A DNA stretch of 38,866 nucleotides from Propionibacterium australiense (GTDB lineage: Bacteria > Actinomycetota > Actinomycetes > Propionibacteriales > Propionibacteriaceae), in the NCBI RefSeq assembly GCF_003666605.1, contig NZ_RCIV01000022.1, positions 1-38,866 on the forward strand. Reading direction: 5' to 3'. Below the pieces are notes generated by a model, which was not told the origin of the DNA, did no database searches, and worked only from the letters and a program-made list of their open reading frames with translations. The position numbers and the translations under genes were made by a program. How positions within the stretch are numbered: the stretch's first letter is position 1; the number at the start of each line of letters is the position of its first letter. Shown one piece after another: positions 24,366 through 32,827 of the stretch.

Positions 24366-25322
24366 GCGCAACGAACATCCGAACGGCTCGTCAACCTGAC
24401 GATCGCCCTGCTCAGCGCACGCCACTGGGTGAGCAAGGAGCAACTGCGCGAGCTCGTCACCGACTACCGGGAGATGAGCCCGGCCAACTTCGACCGCATG
24501 TTCGAACGCGACAAGAGGGCGCTGCGGTCCCTGGGGGTGCCGATCGCCACCGGCAGCGACGACGGCTACTTCAAGGACGAACCGGGCTACCGCATCATCC
24601 GCCACGACTTCGAGCTGCCGCCGGTCACCTTCGACCCGGACGAGCTGTCGGCCCTGGCACTGGCCTCCCGCGTCTGGCGCGAGGCGAGCGTCGCCTCCGA
24701 CACGATCAGCGCCATCGCGAAACTGCGCGCGGCCGGCGCCCAGGTGGACTCCCGCCGGTTCGAGGCCCTCGCGCCGCGCATCAGCGCCAGCGAACCGGCC
24801 TTCGACGTGTGCTGGCAGGCCACCCTCGACCGCACCCGCATCAACTTCGGTTACCGCGGCGCCGACGAGCTGCGCACCGTCCAGCCGTGGAGGCTCACCT
24901 GGCGGCGCGGCAGCTGGTACCTGCTCGGGTTCGACGAGGGCAGGCAGGCCCCGCGCATGTTCAAGCTGGGGCGCATCAGCTCCGGTCCGGACACCGTCGG
25001 CGGCCCCGGTGCCTTCACCGTCCCCGACGGCACCGACGTGGACGCTCTCTCCCGCTCCCTCGAACCCGCAGGGCCCGATACGAGCGCCCTCGTCGCCGTG
25101 CGGGGCGGGTGCCAGCCCTGGCTGACCCGGCGCGGTACGCCCGTGGACAGCGACGTCGACCTGCCCGAGGATTTCCAGTGCTGGCGGATCGACCACGCGG
25201 CCGGCGATGACCTCGCCGCTCAGATCGCCGCTGCCGGACCCGACGCCGTCGTCCTCGAGCCGGCCGAGCTGCGTGCCGAGGTCGTACGGCTGCTCCGGAT
25301 CAGCGCGGGGAGGCAGGCATGA
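24363..25322 (+). CDS. pafB: PafB, WYL-domain transcriptional regulator
   Basis: A 319-residue regulator. The N-terminal helix-turn-helix reads SERLVNLTIALLSARHWVSKEQLRELVTDY and continues with a characteristic MSPANFDRMFERDKRALRSLGVPI. The WYL domain includes INFGYRGADELRTVQPWRLTWRRGSWYLLGFDEGR and FKLGRI. With PafC it forms the activator of the LexA-independent DNA damage response of actinobacteria. The GTG start is six to seven bases after a -10-like element. Its stop overlaps the pafC start (ATGA). Confidence 0.93.
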   Translation: MAQRTSERLVNLTIALLSARHWVSKEQLRELVTDYREMSPANFDRMFERDKRALRSLGVPIATGSDDGYFKDEPGYRIIRHDFELPPVTFDPDELSALALASRVWREASVASDTISAIAKLRAAGAQVDSRRFEALAPRISASEPAFDVCWQATLDRTRINFGYRGADELRTVQPWRLTWRRGSWYLLGFDEGRQAPRMFKLGRISSGPDTVGGPGAFTVPDGTDVDALSRSLEPAGPDTSALVAVRGGCQPWLTRRGTPVDSDVDLPEDFQCWRIDHAAGDDLAAQIAAAGPDAVVLEPAELRAEVVRLLRISAGRQA

Positions 25323-26314
25323 GTACGAGCGCCGAACAGGTCCAGCGGATGCTCGCCGAGGTCCCCTATCTGATGAGCAATCCCGGCGCCACCGTCGACG
25401 AGGTCGCCAGGACCTTCGGCATCACCCCCGCCCAGCTCGGCAGGGACCTCCAGGCCCTGTGGATGTGCGGGTTGCCCGGCCAGGGCGGGGGAGACCTCAT
25501 CGAGATCGACATGGACACCGTCAAGGACGCCGGCGTCATCCGCCTCAGCAACGCCGACTACCTCTCGCGCCCGATGCGCTTCACCCCGGACGAGGCGGCG
25601 AGCCTGGTCGTCGCCCTGAGGGCCGTCGCCGAGCTTGCCACCGGCGCGCTGGCCGACGCCGCCGGCCGGGCCGGCCGGACGCTCGAGACCCTGGTCGCCG
25701 AGACCCCGGGCGACCGGGTCGACCTGCGCCTGTCGACGGGCGACGAGACCGTGAGGGAGCGGCTCGGCCAGGCCATCGAGACGGGCCAACGGGTGCGGCT
25801 GGTCTACGACAACGCCAGCCGCGGCCGCACGACACGTCCGCTCGTCGACCCGGCCGTCATCGAGGTGCGCGAGGGCGCCGCCTATCTGCACGCGTGGTCC
25901 CTGGCCGAGGACGACCCGGTCGACGGCCACGGCGAGGCCCGGGAGGGCTGGCGCACCTACCGGCTCGACCGCGTCAACGAGATCGAGCCGACCGGGGAGG
26001 CCGCCGCCGACCATGGTGACCCGCCCGTGCAGCGACCCTGGTTCGACGATGCCCAGCAGACCGTCACCCTCGATCTTGCGGCACACGCCCGCTGGATCAT
26101 CGAGTACCACCCGACCTCGCACGTCGAGGAACTGGCCGACGGGGCGGTGCGCGCCGTCTTCCCCGTCGGCGACCCCGGCTGGGTCGACGGCATGCTGCTG
26201 CGCCTGGGTGACCAGGTGCTGGCCGTCGAACCGGCCACTGCCGTGCGCGGCGCCAGGGACAGGGCGTCCGCAGCACTGGAGTTGAACGCGATGCTCTTTG
26301 GTGATCCCGCGTAA
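25319..26314 (+). CDS. pafC: PafC, WYL-domain transcriptional regulator
   Basis: A 331-residue WYL protein that partners PafB. The N-terminal part, VQRMLAEVPYLMSNPGATVDEVARTFGITPAQLGRDLQALWMCG, is the PafC winged helix. The WYL region contains QRVRLVYDNASRGRTTRPLVDPAVIEVREGAAYLHAWSLAEDD. The start overlaps the pafB stop by four bases. It precedes tatA, a conserved actinobacterial order. A hairpin GCCGCC-N6-GGCGGC (26379-26396) lies between pafC and tatA and may attenuate read-through. Confidence 0.93.
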   Translation: MSTSAEQVQRMLAEVPYLMSNPGATVDEVARTFGITPAQLGRDLQALWMCGLPGQGGGDLIEIDMDTVKDAGVIRLSNADYLSRPMRFTPDEAASLVVALRAVAELATGALADAAGRAGRTLETLVAETPGDRVDLRLSTGDETVRERLGQAIETGQRVRLVYDNASRGRTTRPLVDPAVIEVREGAAYLHAWSLAEDDPVDGHGEAREGWRTYRLDRVNEIEPTGEAAADHGDPPVQRPWFDDAQQTVTLDLAAHARWIIEYHPTSHVEELADGAVRAVFPVGDPGWVDGMLLRLGDQVLAVEPATAVRGARDRASAALELNAMLFGDPA

Positions 26315-26441
26315 TCTGTCCTGCAGGTACTGCGCGCAGCGATCGACAGGGCTCGGCCCAGTGCCGATGGACACAGACGCCGCCGGGCTCGGCGGCAGAA
26401 CACGCGCCGCCCCGCCGGCGCCCTACTCAAGGAGACGTGAC

Positions 26442-26708
26442 ATGAATCTCGGCTGGCAGGAACTCCTCATCGTCCTGGTCCTCGCCGTCCTGCTCTTCGG
26501 CGGCACCAAGCTGGCTGGGCTCGGCCGTGCCTCTGGCAAGGCCATCCGCGAGTTCAAGGAGGAGACCGAGGGCCTCAGCGCCAAGAAGAAGGCCGACGAG
26601 GCCGCCGCCGTGACACAGGCCCCCGCCCAGCCGCAGCAGCCGGCCCAGCCGCAGCCGCAGCAGCCGGTGGAGGGCGAGGTCGTCGACCCGACCACCGACA
26701 ACGCCTGA
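26442..26708 (+). CDS. tatA: Twin-arginine translocase subunit TatA
   Basis: An 88-residue membrane protein. A short N-terminal helix (ELLIVLVLAVLLFGGTKL) ends at the FG motif (residues 19-20). The amphipathic helix LGRASGKAIREFKEETEGL follows, then a Lys-rich stretch and a Gln/Pro-rich tail. AAGGAG lies about eight bases before the ATG and decides the start; the longer frame upstream overlaps pafC. TatA forms the pore that exports folded Tat substrates with TatC, encoded 15 bases downstream. Confidence 0.95.
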   Translation: MNLGWQELLIVLVLAVLLFGGTKLAGLGRASGKAIREFKEETEGLSAKKKADEAAAVTQAPAQPQQPAQPQPQQPVEGEVVDPTTDNA

Positions 26709-26723
26709 TCCGCGCCCGGCGAC

Positions 26724-27593
26724 ATGGCCACCACGACCGACCAGGAGCAGCCGGGCGGTGCTGCGCGGCCCAGACGCAGACGCCGTCACATCCTGCCCGC
26801 GTCCTGGCGTCCTCCCGAGATCTCCGAGGACGGCTCGATGGAGCTCGTCGATCATCTGCGGGAGCTGCGTTACCGCATCCTCGTGTCGATCGTGGCCCTC
26901 ATCGTCGCCGCCCTGTGCTGCTTCATCTTCTTCGACCAGCTGATCGCCGTCTTCTTCCACCCGATCAACACCGCGATCGCCACCTACCAGGCGAACAATC
27001 CCGACGCCCAGGTGGCCATCACCACCTCGAACATCACCGGCGGCTTCACGTTGTGGATGAAGATCCCCGTCGTCGCCGGTTTCATCTTGTCGTGTCCCGT
27101 CTGGCTCTACCAGCTGTGGCGCTTCATCGCTCCCGGCCTGCTCGCCAACGAGCGCAGGGCGGCGCTGAACTTCCTCGGGCCGTCCATCCCGCTGTTCCTG
27201 GCCGGTATCGTGCTCGGGTACTGGGTCTGCCCCAAGGGCTTCGCCGTCCTGCTGGAGTTCAACCCGTCAGGGGTGACGAACCTCAACGACGCCAACGAGT
27301 TCCTCACCTTCGAGATCACCCTGCTGCTCGTCTTCGGCCTGAGCTTCCTGCTGCCGGTCGTCCTCGTCATGCTCGACAAGTTCGGCATCATCACCGGGGC
27401 GGCCCTGGGCAAGTACCGCTCCATCGCCGTCTTCGGCTGCTTCCTGTTCGCGGCGGTGGCGACGCCCTCGACCGACCCGATCTCCATGGCGGTCCTGGCC
27501 CTGCCCATGTCGGGTCTGTACGTCGTCGCCGAGGTCATCTGCAAGCGCAACGACAAGCGGCGGGCACGCCAGCTCGAGGCCGGCACCGGCTGA
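26724..27593 (+). CDS. tatC: Twin-arginine translocase subunit TatC
   Basis: A 289-residue membrane protein with six hydrophobic segments, the receptor for twin-arginine signal peptides. MELVDHLRELRYRILVSI near residue 39 is the conserved first cytoplasmic motif. GFTLWMKIPVVAGFILSCPVWLYQLWRFIAPGLLANERR is the central signature. VATPSTDPISMAVLALPM closes the family pattern. The N-terminus has an extra basic stretch (RPRRRRR); an internal ATG at 26838 would remove it, but the longer form is plausible. It forms an operon with tatA. Confidence 0.93.
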   Translation: MATTTDQEQPGGAARPRRRRRHILPASWRPPEISEDGSMELVDHLRELRYRILVSIVALIVAALCCFIFFDQLIAVFFHPINTAIATYQANNPDAQVAITTSNITGGFTLWMKIPVVAGFILSCPVWLYQLWRFIAPGLLANERRAALNFLGPSIPLFLAGIVLGYWVCPKGFAVLLEFNPSGVTNLNDANEFLTFEITLLLVFGLSFLLPVVLVMLDKFGIITGAALGKYRSIAVFGCFLFAAVATPSTDPISMAVLALPMSGLYVVAEVICKRNDKRRARQLEAGTG

Positions 27594-27597
27594 CCAC

Positions 27598-27654
27598 GGA
27601 GCCTTGCCTCGCAGCCGACCGGCCCACGTGCCCGGCCGGTGCGCAGCAGGCTCC
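27598..27654. terminator. Bidirectional terminator between tatC and the HAD gene
   Basis: Two nested inverted repeats: outer GGAGCCT / AGGCTCC (27598-27604 and 27648-27654) and inner ACCGGCC / GGCCGGT (27618-27624 and 27634-27640). They sit exactly between two convergent stop codons. No T-tract is present. Confidence 0.6.
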
Positions 27655-27656
27655 GC

Positions 27657-28523
27657 TCAGGGGCGGGCGAGGCCGAACCAGGTGCTCGTGAACCTGGCGA
27701 AACCGTCCTCGTCGTTCGGCGGTGCGATGTAGTCCGCCGCCTCGCGGGTCTGCGCGCAGCCATTGGTCATCGCCACCCCCACCCCGGCCTGCTCGACCAT
27801 TCTCGTGTCGTTCTCGGCGTCGCCGAAGGCCATGACGGACTCGACGTCCAGGTCGAGGGCCTGCGCCATGGCGTCCAGGCCGAGGATCTTGTCGACGCCG
27901 GGCGCCATGAACTCGATGAGGTTGGGCCCGGTCCGCAGCCAGCTCACGCGCGGGTCGTCCCACTGGACCGCGCGTTCGTACAGCAGATCCATCTGGGGCG
28001 GGTCGCAGAAGATGTGGAGCTTGGCCTGCGGGGAGTCCAGGAGACGGTCGAAGTCCGGATCCTCGTGCACCCTCACGCGCGCCCACGCCGTCATCTCATC
28101 CATCAGCTCGGTCGCCTCCGGGGTGAGGAAGACGCCGTCCTCGATGATCGAGAACGCCACGGGCAGGCCGGAGAAGAAGTCCATGACCTCACGGAACAGA
28201 CCCGCCTCGAGCAGATGCCCCCGGCTCACCTCGCCGGTGCGGCGGTCCTGGAACTCCGAGCCGTTCAGGCCAGAGACGAAGTCGACCAGCTCGGTGATGC
28301 CCCACTGCTCCATGAGCCGCTCGATCGAGACGGCATCGCGTCCCGAGGCGATGCCGAACGGGATACCGGCCTCGTGCAGGGACTCCAGCGTGCGGTGGGT
28401 GTGCGCACTGACCCAGGACGTCGGATCGAGCAGGGTGCCGTCCAGATCGGACATGACGGCGCGGATCGAACGGCGCTCGGACGCCGGGGGAAGGCCACGG
28501 GGAGGGAAGTCGTCTGCGCTCAT
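27657..28523 (-). CDS. HAD-superfamily (Cof-type, IIB) hydrolase
   Basis: A 288-residue phosphatase. Motif I is SDLDGT (Asp26 and Asp28). Motif II is in GIASGRDAVS. The large cap domain with beta strands lies between about residues 90 and 200. Motif IV is AFGDAENDTRMVEQAGVGVAM, a Cof-subfamily hallmark. It likely removes phosphate from a sugar phosphate or flavin precursor; the substrate cannot be told. The ATG at 28523 is preceded by GAGAGGA; a GTG one codon earlier is possible. It is convergent with tatC and divergent from helY. Confidence 0.88.
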   Translation of the reverse strand: MSADDFPPRGLPPASERRSIRAVMSDLDGTLLDPTSWVSAHTHRTLESLHEAGIPFGIASGRDAVSIERLMEQWGITELVDFVSGLNGSEFQDRRTGEVSRGHLLEAGLFREVMDFFSGLPVAFSIIEDGVFLTPEATELMDEMTAWARVRVHEDPDFDRLLDSPQAKLHIFCDPPQMDLLYERAVQWDDPRVSWLRTGPNLIEFMAPGVDKILGLDAMAQALDLDVESVMAFGDAENDTRMVEQAGVGVAMTNGCAQTREAADYIAPPNDEDGFARFTSTWFGLARP

Positions 28524-28606
28524 CACCTGATCCTCTCACGGCGCCCGAGCCGACCGGCCCACGCGCATCGGGCCGTCACGTCCTGCTGGGCGGCCACTGA
28601 CCATTC

Positions 28607-28621
28607 TAGGCTGGGTACGTG
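28607..28621 (+). promoter_or_regulatory. Leaderless promoter of helY
   Basis: TAGGCT (28607-28612), six bases, then the GTG start; no ribosome binding site. The same TAGGCT-N6 arrangement precedes hisF. Confidence 0.55.
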
Positions 28622-31423
28622 AGTGACGAGCAATCACGCGAGACCCAGTCCCCTGCTCCCAGTGCACGACTGGCAGCGTTCATGGCCGGCTACGGTTTCA
28701 CCTTCGACCCCTTCCAGCGGGAGGCCTGCGCCAGCATCGACGCCGGGCACAGCGTGCTCGTCGCAGCCCCCACCGGCTCCGGCAAGACCGTCGTCGGCGA
28801 GTACGCCTGTCACGTGGCGCTGGCCGAGGGGCGGCGCTGCTTCTACACCACGCCGATCAAGGCCCTGAGCAACCAGAAGTACCACGACCTCGTGGCCCGT
28901 CACGGCTCCGCCAACGTCGGCCTGCTCACCGGGGACGTCAGCGTCAACGGCGAGGCCCCCATCGTCGTCATGACCACCGAGGTGCTGCGCAACATGCTCT
29001 ACGCGGCCTCGCGCTCCCTCGACGCCCTCTCCTATGTCGTCCTCGACGAGGTGCACTACCTGTCCGATCACTTCCGCGGCGCCGTCTGGGAGGAGGTCAT
29101 CCTCGGCCTCGCCGCGTCGGTGCAGATCGTCTCCCTGTCGGCCACGGTCAGCAACGCCGAGGAGTTCGGCGAGTGGCTCGACACCGTCCGCGGACACGTC
29201 GACGTCGTCGTGTCGGAGCAGCGGCCGGTGCCGCTGCAGCAGCACGTCATGGCCGGACACGAGATCATCGAGCTCTTCGACGGGCCGGGCGGCCGGGTCA
29301 ACCCCCGCCTGGTGCAGCTGGCCCGGAGCGAGGCCCGCCGGATGCGCGACGACTCACGCCGCCCCCGCGGGCGCAGCGGACGCGGCAAGAAGACCATCAG
29401 CTACGGCTCCGGCAGATTCGGCGGCGCCACCAGCCACGCGTACGCGGCCAAGCGCTCCGGCCGGAGCTCCCTGACGCCGAGCCGGGCCGCGGTCGTCATC
29501 GGGCTCGAACGGGCCCATCTGCTGCCGGCCATCTTCTTCGTCTTCAGTCGTTCGGGCTGCGACGGGGCGGTCCGTCAGCTGCTCAACTCCAACATCCGTC
29601 TCACCAGCAACGACGAGGCGGCCGAGCTCGAACGCATCGCCCACCGGCACGGCGTCGGACTGGACGACGAGGACCGTCGGGCCCTGCGCTGGGGGGCCTT
29701 CGTCGAGGCGCTGCGCCGGGGCATCGCGGCCCACCACGCGGGCCTGCTGCCGGCCTTCAAGGCGATCGTCGAGGAGGCCTTCACCCGGGGCCTGCTCAAG
29801 GTCGTCTTCGCCACCGAGACCCTCGCGCTGGGCATCAACATGCCGGCCAGGACCGTCGTCCTGGAACGCCTGGTGAAGTACAACGGCCAGACCCACGCCG
29901 ACATCACGCCGGGGGAGTACACCCAGCTGACCGGCCGGGCCGGCCGCCGCGGCATCGACGACGAGGGCCACGCCGTCGTGCTGTGGCAGCCCGGCATGGA
30001 TCCGCGCGCCGTCGCCGGGCTGGCCAGCAGACGCACCTATCCGCTGCGGTCCAGCTTCGCGCCGAACTACAACATGGCGGTCAACCTCGTGCGCACCGTC
30101 GGACGGGTACGGGCCCGGGCCCTCCTGGAGCAGAGCTTCGCCCAGTTCCAGACCGACCGTCGGGTCGTGGCGCGTTCTCGCCGGGCCGGCGCCGTCGCGG
30201 CCGAGATCGAGCAGGCCTGGGCACGGGCCGCCTGCCGGCGGGGAGACTTCGTCCAGTACGCCCGCGGCCGGGAACGCATCGGCGTGCTGGAGAAGGAGAT
30301 CTCGCGGAACCGCCGGGCCGAGGGGCGCGCGGAGATCACCGATTCGCTCGAGGCCCTCGGGCCCGGCGACGTCTGCTGGCTGACCGCCGGCAGGCACGAC
30401 GGCTGGGTGCTCGTCGTCGAACCCGCTCGACCCGGCTCGCCCGAACCGAACCCGCTCATCATGACGCCCGATCACCAGCTCCTGAGGCTCGCCGCCCGTG
30501 ACGTCAGCGCGCCCGTGTCCGCCGTCAGCAGGGTGCGGGTGCCCAAGCGCTTCGACCGGCACTCCGCGGCCGACCGGCGCGCCCTGGCCCGCTCCTTCGA
30601 CACCCGGGTCGCCGGCCTCGGCGCGGGGCCGCGCGGGGTGGCCAGACCCAGGCCCGATGCCGAGCTGACGGCCGAGGTCGAGGGGCTGCGCGCCCAGCTG
30701 GCGGCGCACCCCTGCCATGACTGCCCCGACCGCGAACGGCACGCCCGGGCGGCCGAACGGGCCCTGCGCCTGGAGCGCTCGATCGCCGAGGGCGACCGCC
30801 CGGCGGGGGAGTCCCGTCACTCCATCGCCGCCCAGTTCGACCGCATCTGCGCCGTCCTCGACGCCCTCGGCTACCTCGACCCCGAGCACCCCGACGAGAT
30901 CACCCGGGCCGGTGCCATGCTCGCCCGCATCTACAGCGAGCTCGACCTGGTGATCGCCGAGGCCATCCGCGCCGGTGTCCTGGCCGGCCTGTCCGCGCCG
31001 GCGCTGGCCGCCGTGCTGAGCACCCTCGTCTACGAGTCGCGGGTCGGCGGCCCGGGGCTGTCCCGCATGCCCGCCGAGGCCAGCGAGCAGGCCCAGCAGG
31101 CCCTGCGCAGCGTCTGGCGTCAGGTCAGGCTCGTCGAGCGCGACCATCGTGTCGAACGTTCCCGCAACCTCGACATGGGTTTCGCCGCGCCCCTCCACCT
31201 GTGGGCTCTCGGTGCGAGCCTCGCGCAGGTGCTCGACGAGTCCGAGCTGACGGCGGGTGACTTCGTCCGCTGGGCCCGGCAGGTCATCGACCTGGCCACC
31301 CAGGTCTCGAACGCGCCCGGGGTCGAGGTCCTGGGCCCGGCCGGTCTCGTCGTCGCCTGCCGGGGCGTGGTCGGCGCGCTGCGACGCGACATCGTCGATG
31401 TCGACCAGGCCGGCCTGGACTGA
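28619..31423 (+). CDS. helY: HelY-type Ski2/Mtr4-like ATP-dependent helicase
   Basis: A 934-residue superfamily 2 helicase. Walker A is APTGSGKTVVGEY (50-62), Ia is TTPIKALSNQKYHD, and the DEVH box is at 143-146. SLSATVSN is motif III. In the second RecA domain FATETLALGINMPARTVVLE and QLTGRAGRRGID form motifs V and VI. The large C-terminal region with DCPDRERHARA resembles the Mtr4-like DSHCT end. A Lys/Arg/Gly-rich insert (RPRGRSGRGKK) lies near residue 245. The place next to tatC is conserved in mycobacteria. It probably unwinds RNA. Confidence 0.92.
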   Translation: MSDEQSRETQSPAPSARLAAFMAGYGFTFDPFQREACASIDAGHSVLVAAPTGSGKTVVGEYACHVALAEGRRCFYTTPIKALSNQKYHDLVARHGSANVGLLTGDVSVNGEAPIVVMTTEVLRNMLYAASRSLDALSYVVLDEVHYLSDHFRGAVWEEVILGLAASVQIVSLSATVSNAEEFGEWLDTVRGHVDVVVSEQRPVPLQQHVMAGHEIIELFDGPGGRVNPRLVQLARSEARRMRDDSRRPRGRSGRGKKTISYGSGRFGGATSHAYAAKRSGRSSLTPSRAAVVIGLERAHLLPAIFFVFSRSGCDGAVRQLLNSNIRLTSNDEAAELERIAHRHGVGLDDEDRRALRWGAFVEALRRGIAAHHAGLLPAFKAIVEEAFTRGLLKVVFATETLALGINMPARTVVLERLVKYNGQTHADITPGEYTQLTGRAGRRGIDDEGHAVVLWQPGMDPRAVAGLASRRTYPLRSSFAPNYNMAVNLVRTVGRVRARALLEQSFAQFQTDRRVVARSRRAGAVAAEIEQAWARAACRRGDFVQYARGRERIGVLEKEISRNRRAEGRAEITDSLEALGPGDVCWLTAGRHDGWVLVVEPARPGSPEPNPLIMTPDHQLLRLAARDVSAPVSAVSRVRVPKRFDRHSAADRRALARSFDTRVAGLGAGPRGVARPRPDAELTAEVEGLRAQLAAHPCHDCPDRERHARAAERALRLERSIAEGDRPAGESRHSIAAQFDRICAVLDALGYLDPEHPDEITRAGAMLARIYSELDLVIAEAIRAGVLAGLSAPALAAVLSTLVYESRVGGPGLSRMPAEASEQAQQALRSVWRQVRLVERDHRVERSRNLDMGFAAPLHLWALGASLAQVLDESELTAGDFVRWARQVIDLATQVSNAPGVEVLGPAGLVVACRGVVGALRRDIVDVDQAGLD

Positions 31424-31424
31424 C

Positions 31425-31452
31425 CGGCCGCCCCTGGTTGCTGACAGGGGCC
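31425..31452 (+). terminator. Hairpin after helY
   Basis: CCCCTG (31431-31436) and CAGGGG (31445-31450), extended by GC-rich flanks, directly follow the helY stop. No T-tract. Confidence 0.5.
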
Positions 31453-31476
31453 GTGCCGGTCGGGAAGAATGGACCC

Positions 31477-31806
31477 ATGATCGCCATCACCGTCAAGTGG
31501 GACGTCAAACCCGAGTACGTCGACGACTTCATGGACCTGACCCGGGAGTTCACCCAGGCCTGCCGCGCCGAGCCGGGCTGCCTGTGGTTCGAGTGGTCCA
31601 GGTCGGTCGAGAATCCCGACCAGTACATCCTCATCGAGGCCTACCGGGACGCCGCGGCCGGCACGGCGCACGTGGAGTCCGATCACTTCAGCAAGGCCAT
31701 GGCAACCCTCGGCCAGTACGCCAGCCGCCGCCCGCAGGTGGTCTCGGTCTCGACCGAGCAGCAGGGCTGGGCCCCGCTCGGCGAGATCACCATGCCTGGC
31801 GAGTGA
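31477..31806 (+). CDS. Putative quinol monooxygenase (ABM domain)
   Basis: A 109-residue single-domain protein of the antibiotic biosynthesis monooxygenase family, which has a ferredoxin-like fold and acts on quinols without a cofactor. ITVKWDVKPEYVDDFMDLTREFTQACRAEPGCLWFEWSRSVENPDQYILIEAYRD and HFSKAMATLG are the family pattern (strand-helix-strand with E.W.). The ATG is preceded by AAGAAT and six bases with no binding site, so it is probably leaderless. No partner gene is adjacent. The substrate is unknown. Confidence 0.82.
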   Translation: MIAITVKWDVKPEYVDDFMDLTREFTQACRAEPGCLWFEWSRSVENPDQYILIEAYRDAAAGTAHVESDHFSKAMATLGQYASRRPQVVSVSTEQQGWAPLGEITMPGE

Positions 31807-31854
31807 GCCCGGCCAGCGGCGGCCGTGCCGCGCCGTCGTCACCGCGGCGCCCGG

Positions 31855-31869
31855 TAGGCTTGGCGCATG
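31855..31869 (+). promoter_or_regulatory. Leaderless promoter of hisF
   Basis: TAGGCT (31855-31860) is followed by six bases and the ATG start of hisF. No ribosome binding site is visible. Confidence 0.55.
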
Positions 31870-32631
31870 AGCGTGGCCATTCGCGTGATCCCCTGCCTGG
31901 ACGTCACCGACGGGCGGGTGGTCAAGGGCGTGAACTTCACCCGCCTGCGGGACGCCGGTGACCCCGTCGAACTGGCTCACACCTACGGGGCGGCCGGCGC
32001 CGACGAACTCACCTTCCTCGACATCTCGGCCAGCTCCCAGGGCCGCGCCACGACACGCGAGATGGTCACCCGATGCGCCTCGACGGTCTTCATCCCGCTC
32101 ACCGTCGGCGGGGGAGTGCGCACCGTCGAGGACGTCGACGTCCTGCTGCGCTGCGGCGCCGACAAGGTGAGCATCAACACCGGCGCCATCGCGAACCCCC
32201 AGGTCATCGACGAGATCACCGGACGCTTCGGCAACCAGGTGCTCGTCCTCAGCCTCGACGCCCGCCGCGAACCCGGCATGCCGTCCGGTTACGGCGTCAC
32301 CACCCACGGGGGCAGCCGCTCGGCCGGTCTGGACGCCATCGAATGGGTCGTGGAGGCCGTCTCCCGCGGCTGCGGCGAGGTCCTCCTCAACTCCATGGAC
32401 GCCGACGGAACCCAGGACGGCTTCGACACCGAGATGACGGCCGCCGTCCGCGAGGCCGTCGACGTGCCGCTCATCGCCTCCGGGGGCGCCGGCAGGGCGG
32501 AGGACTTCGTCGAGGCCGTGCGTGCCGGCGCCGACGCCGTACTGGCCGCCTCCGTCTTCCACTACGGCGTGCTCACCGTCGAGCAGGTCAAGCAGGAACT
32601 CGACCGCGCGGGCTTCCCGGTGCGCCTGTGA
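31867..32631 (+). CDS. hisF: Imidazole glycerol phosphate synthase cyclase subunit
   Basis: A 254-residue TIM-barrel enzyme of histidine biosynthesis. With HisH it converts PRFAR and ammonia to IGP and AICAR. The catalytic aspartates are Asp12 in [17 protein letters not shown] and Asp131 in [36 protein letters not shown] and [12 protein letters not shown] are the phosphate-binding and barrel motifs. Other his genes are absent from the window, so hisF stands alone here, with its own leaderless promoter. Confidence 0.95.
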   Translation: MSVAIRVIPCLDVTDGRVVKGVNFTRLRDAGDPVELAHTYGAAGADELTFLDISASSQGRATTREMVTRCASTVFIPLTVGGGVRTVEDVDVLLRCGADKVSINTGAIANPQVIDEITGRFGNQVLVLSLDARREPGMPSGYGVTTHGGSRSAGLDAIEWVVEAVSRGCGEVLLNSMDADGTQDGFDTEMTAAVREAVDVPLIASGGAGRAEDFVEAVRAGADAVLAASVFHYGVLTVEQVKQELDRAGFPVRL

Positions 32632-32659
32632 AACCGGGGTCATGACCGTGACATCGCAG

Positions 32660-32678
32660 GCCTGGGACGCGCCCAGGC
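32660..32678 (+). terminator. Hairpin after hisF
   Basis: A perfect 7-bp stem GCCTGGG / CCCAGGC with a five-base loop, about 30 bases after the hisF stop. No T-tract. Confidence 0.5.
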
Positions 32679-32723
32679 GGCCACTGCGTGGACACCCCGT
32701 GTCATCAGGTGAACGGGTCGTGC

Positions 32724-32729
32724 AATAAT
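32724..32729 (+). promoter_or_regulatory. Candidate -10 element of the ilvBNC operon
   Basis: AATAAT is followed by GACCGC and the GTG of the leader peptide, so the transcript may begin at or next to that GTG. The -35 is not recognisable. Confidence 0.45.
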
Positions 32730-32735
32730 GACCGC

Positions 32736-32768
32736 GTGCTCGCAAGTCGAATCCTCGTACTCGCCTAG
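32736..32768 (+). CDS. ilv operon leader peptide
   Basis: A ten-codon open frame, GTG then Leu-Ala-Ser-Arg-Ile-Leu-Val-Leu-Ala and TAG. Five of its nine internal residues are Leu, Ile or Val, the three end products of the downstream pathway, and four of them are consecutive (Ile-Leu-Val-Leu, 32751-32762). It starts six bases after a -10-like AATAAT and seems leaderless. It ends inside the 5' arm of a 9-bp hairpin, just ahead of the attenuator terminator. It should slow the ribosome when branched-chain aminoacyl-tRNAs are scarce. The sequence differs from the corynebacterial ilvB leader known to me. Confidence 0.75.
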   Translation: MLASRILVLA

Positions 32769-32794
32769 CGCTTCGCTCGTTCCGACGAAGCGCT
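32767..32794 (+). promoter_or_regulatory. Leader hairpin of the ilv attenuator
   Basis: AGCGCTTCG (32767-32775) and CGAAGCGCT (32786-32794) pair perfectly over 9 bp with a ten-base loop. The 5' arm overlaps the leader peptide stop codon, so a ribosome there would block it. Confidence 0.7.
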
Positions 32795-32827
32795 CCCTCG
32801 TGTGCCAGCAGGCAGCGGGGGTTTTTT
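32795..32827 (+). terminator. Attenuator terminator of the ilvBNC operon
   Basis: The stem CCCTCGTGTGCC with GGCAGCGGGGG (one bulged base, two G-T pairs), loop AGCA, is followed immediately by six T residues (32822-32827). It is the only classic stem-plus-T-tract terminator in the window and lies 124 bases before ilvB, within its leader. Confidence 0.8.

Noticed and set aside
24188-25210. A 340-codon Arg-rich frame inside pafB
   Set aside because: It is a frame-shifted shadow of pafB, which has complete HTH and WYL motifs.
32742-32760. GCAAGTCGAATCC, resembling a tRNA T-arm
   Set aside because: The T-stem does not pair and no acceptor, D or anticodon arms are present; the segment is better explained as the ilv leader peptide.
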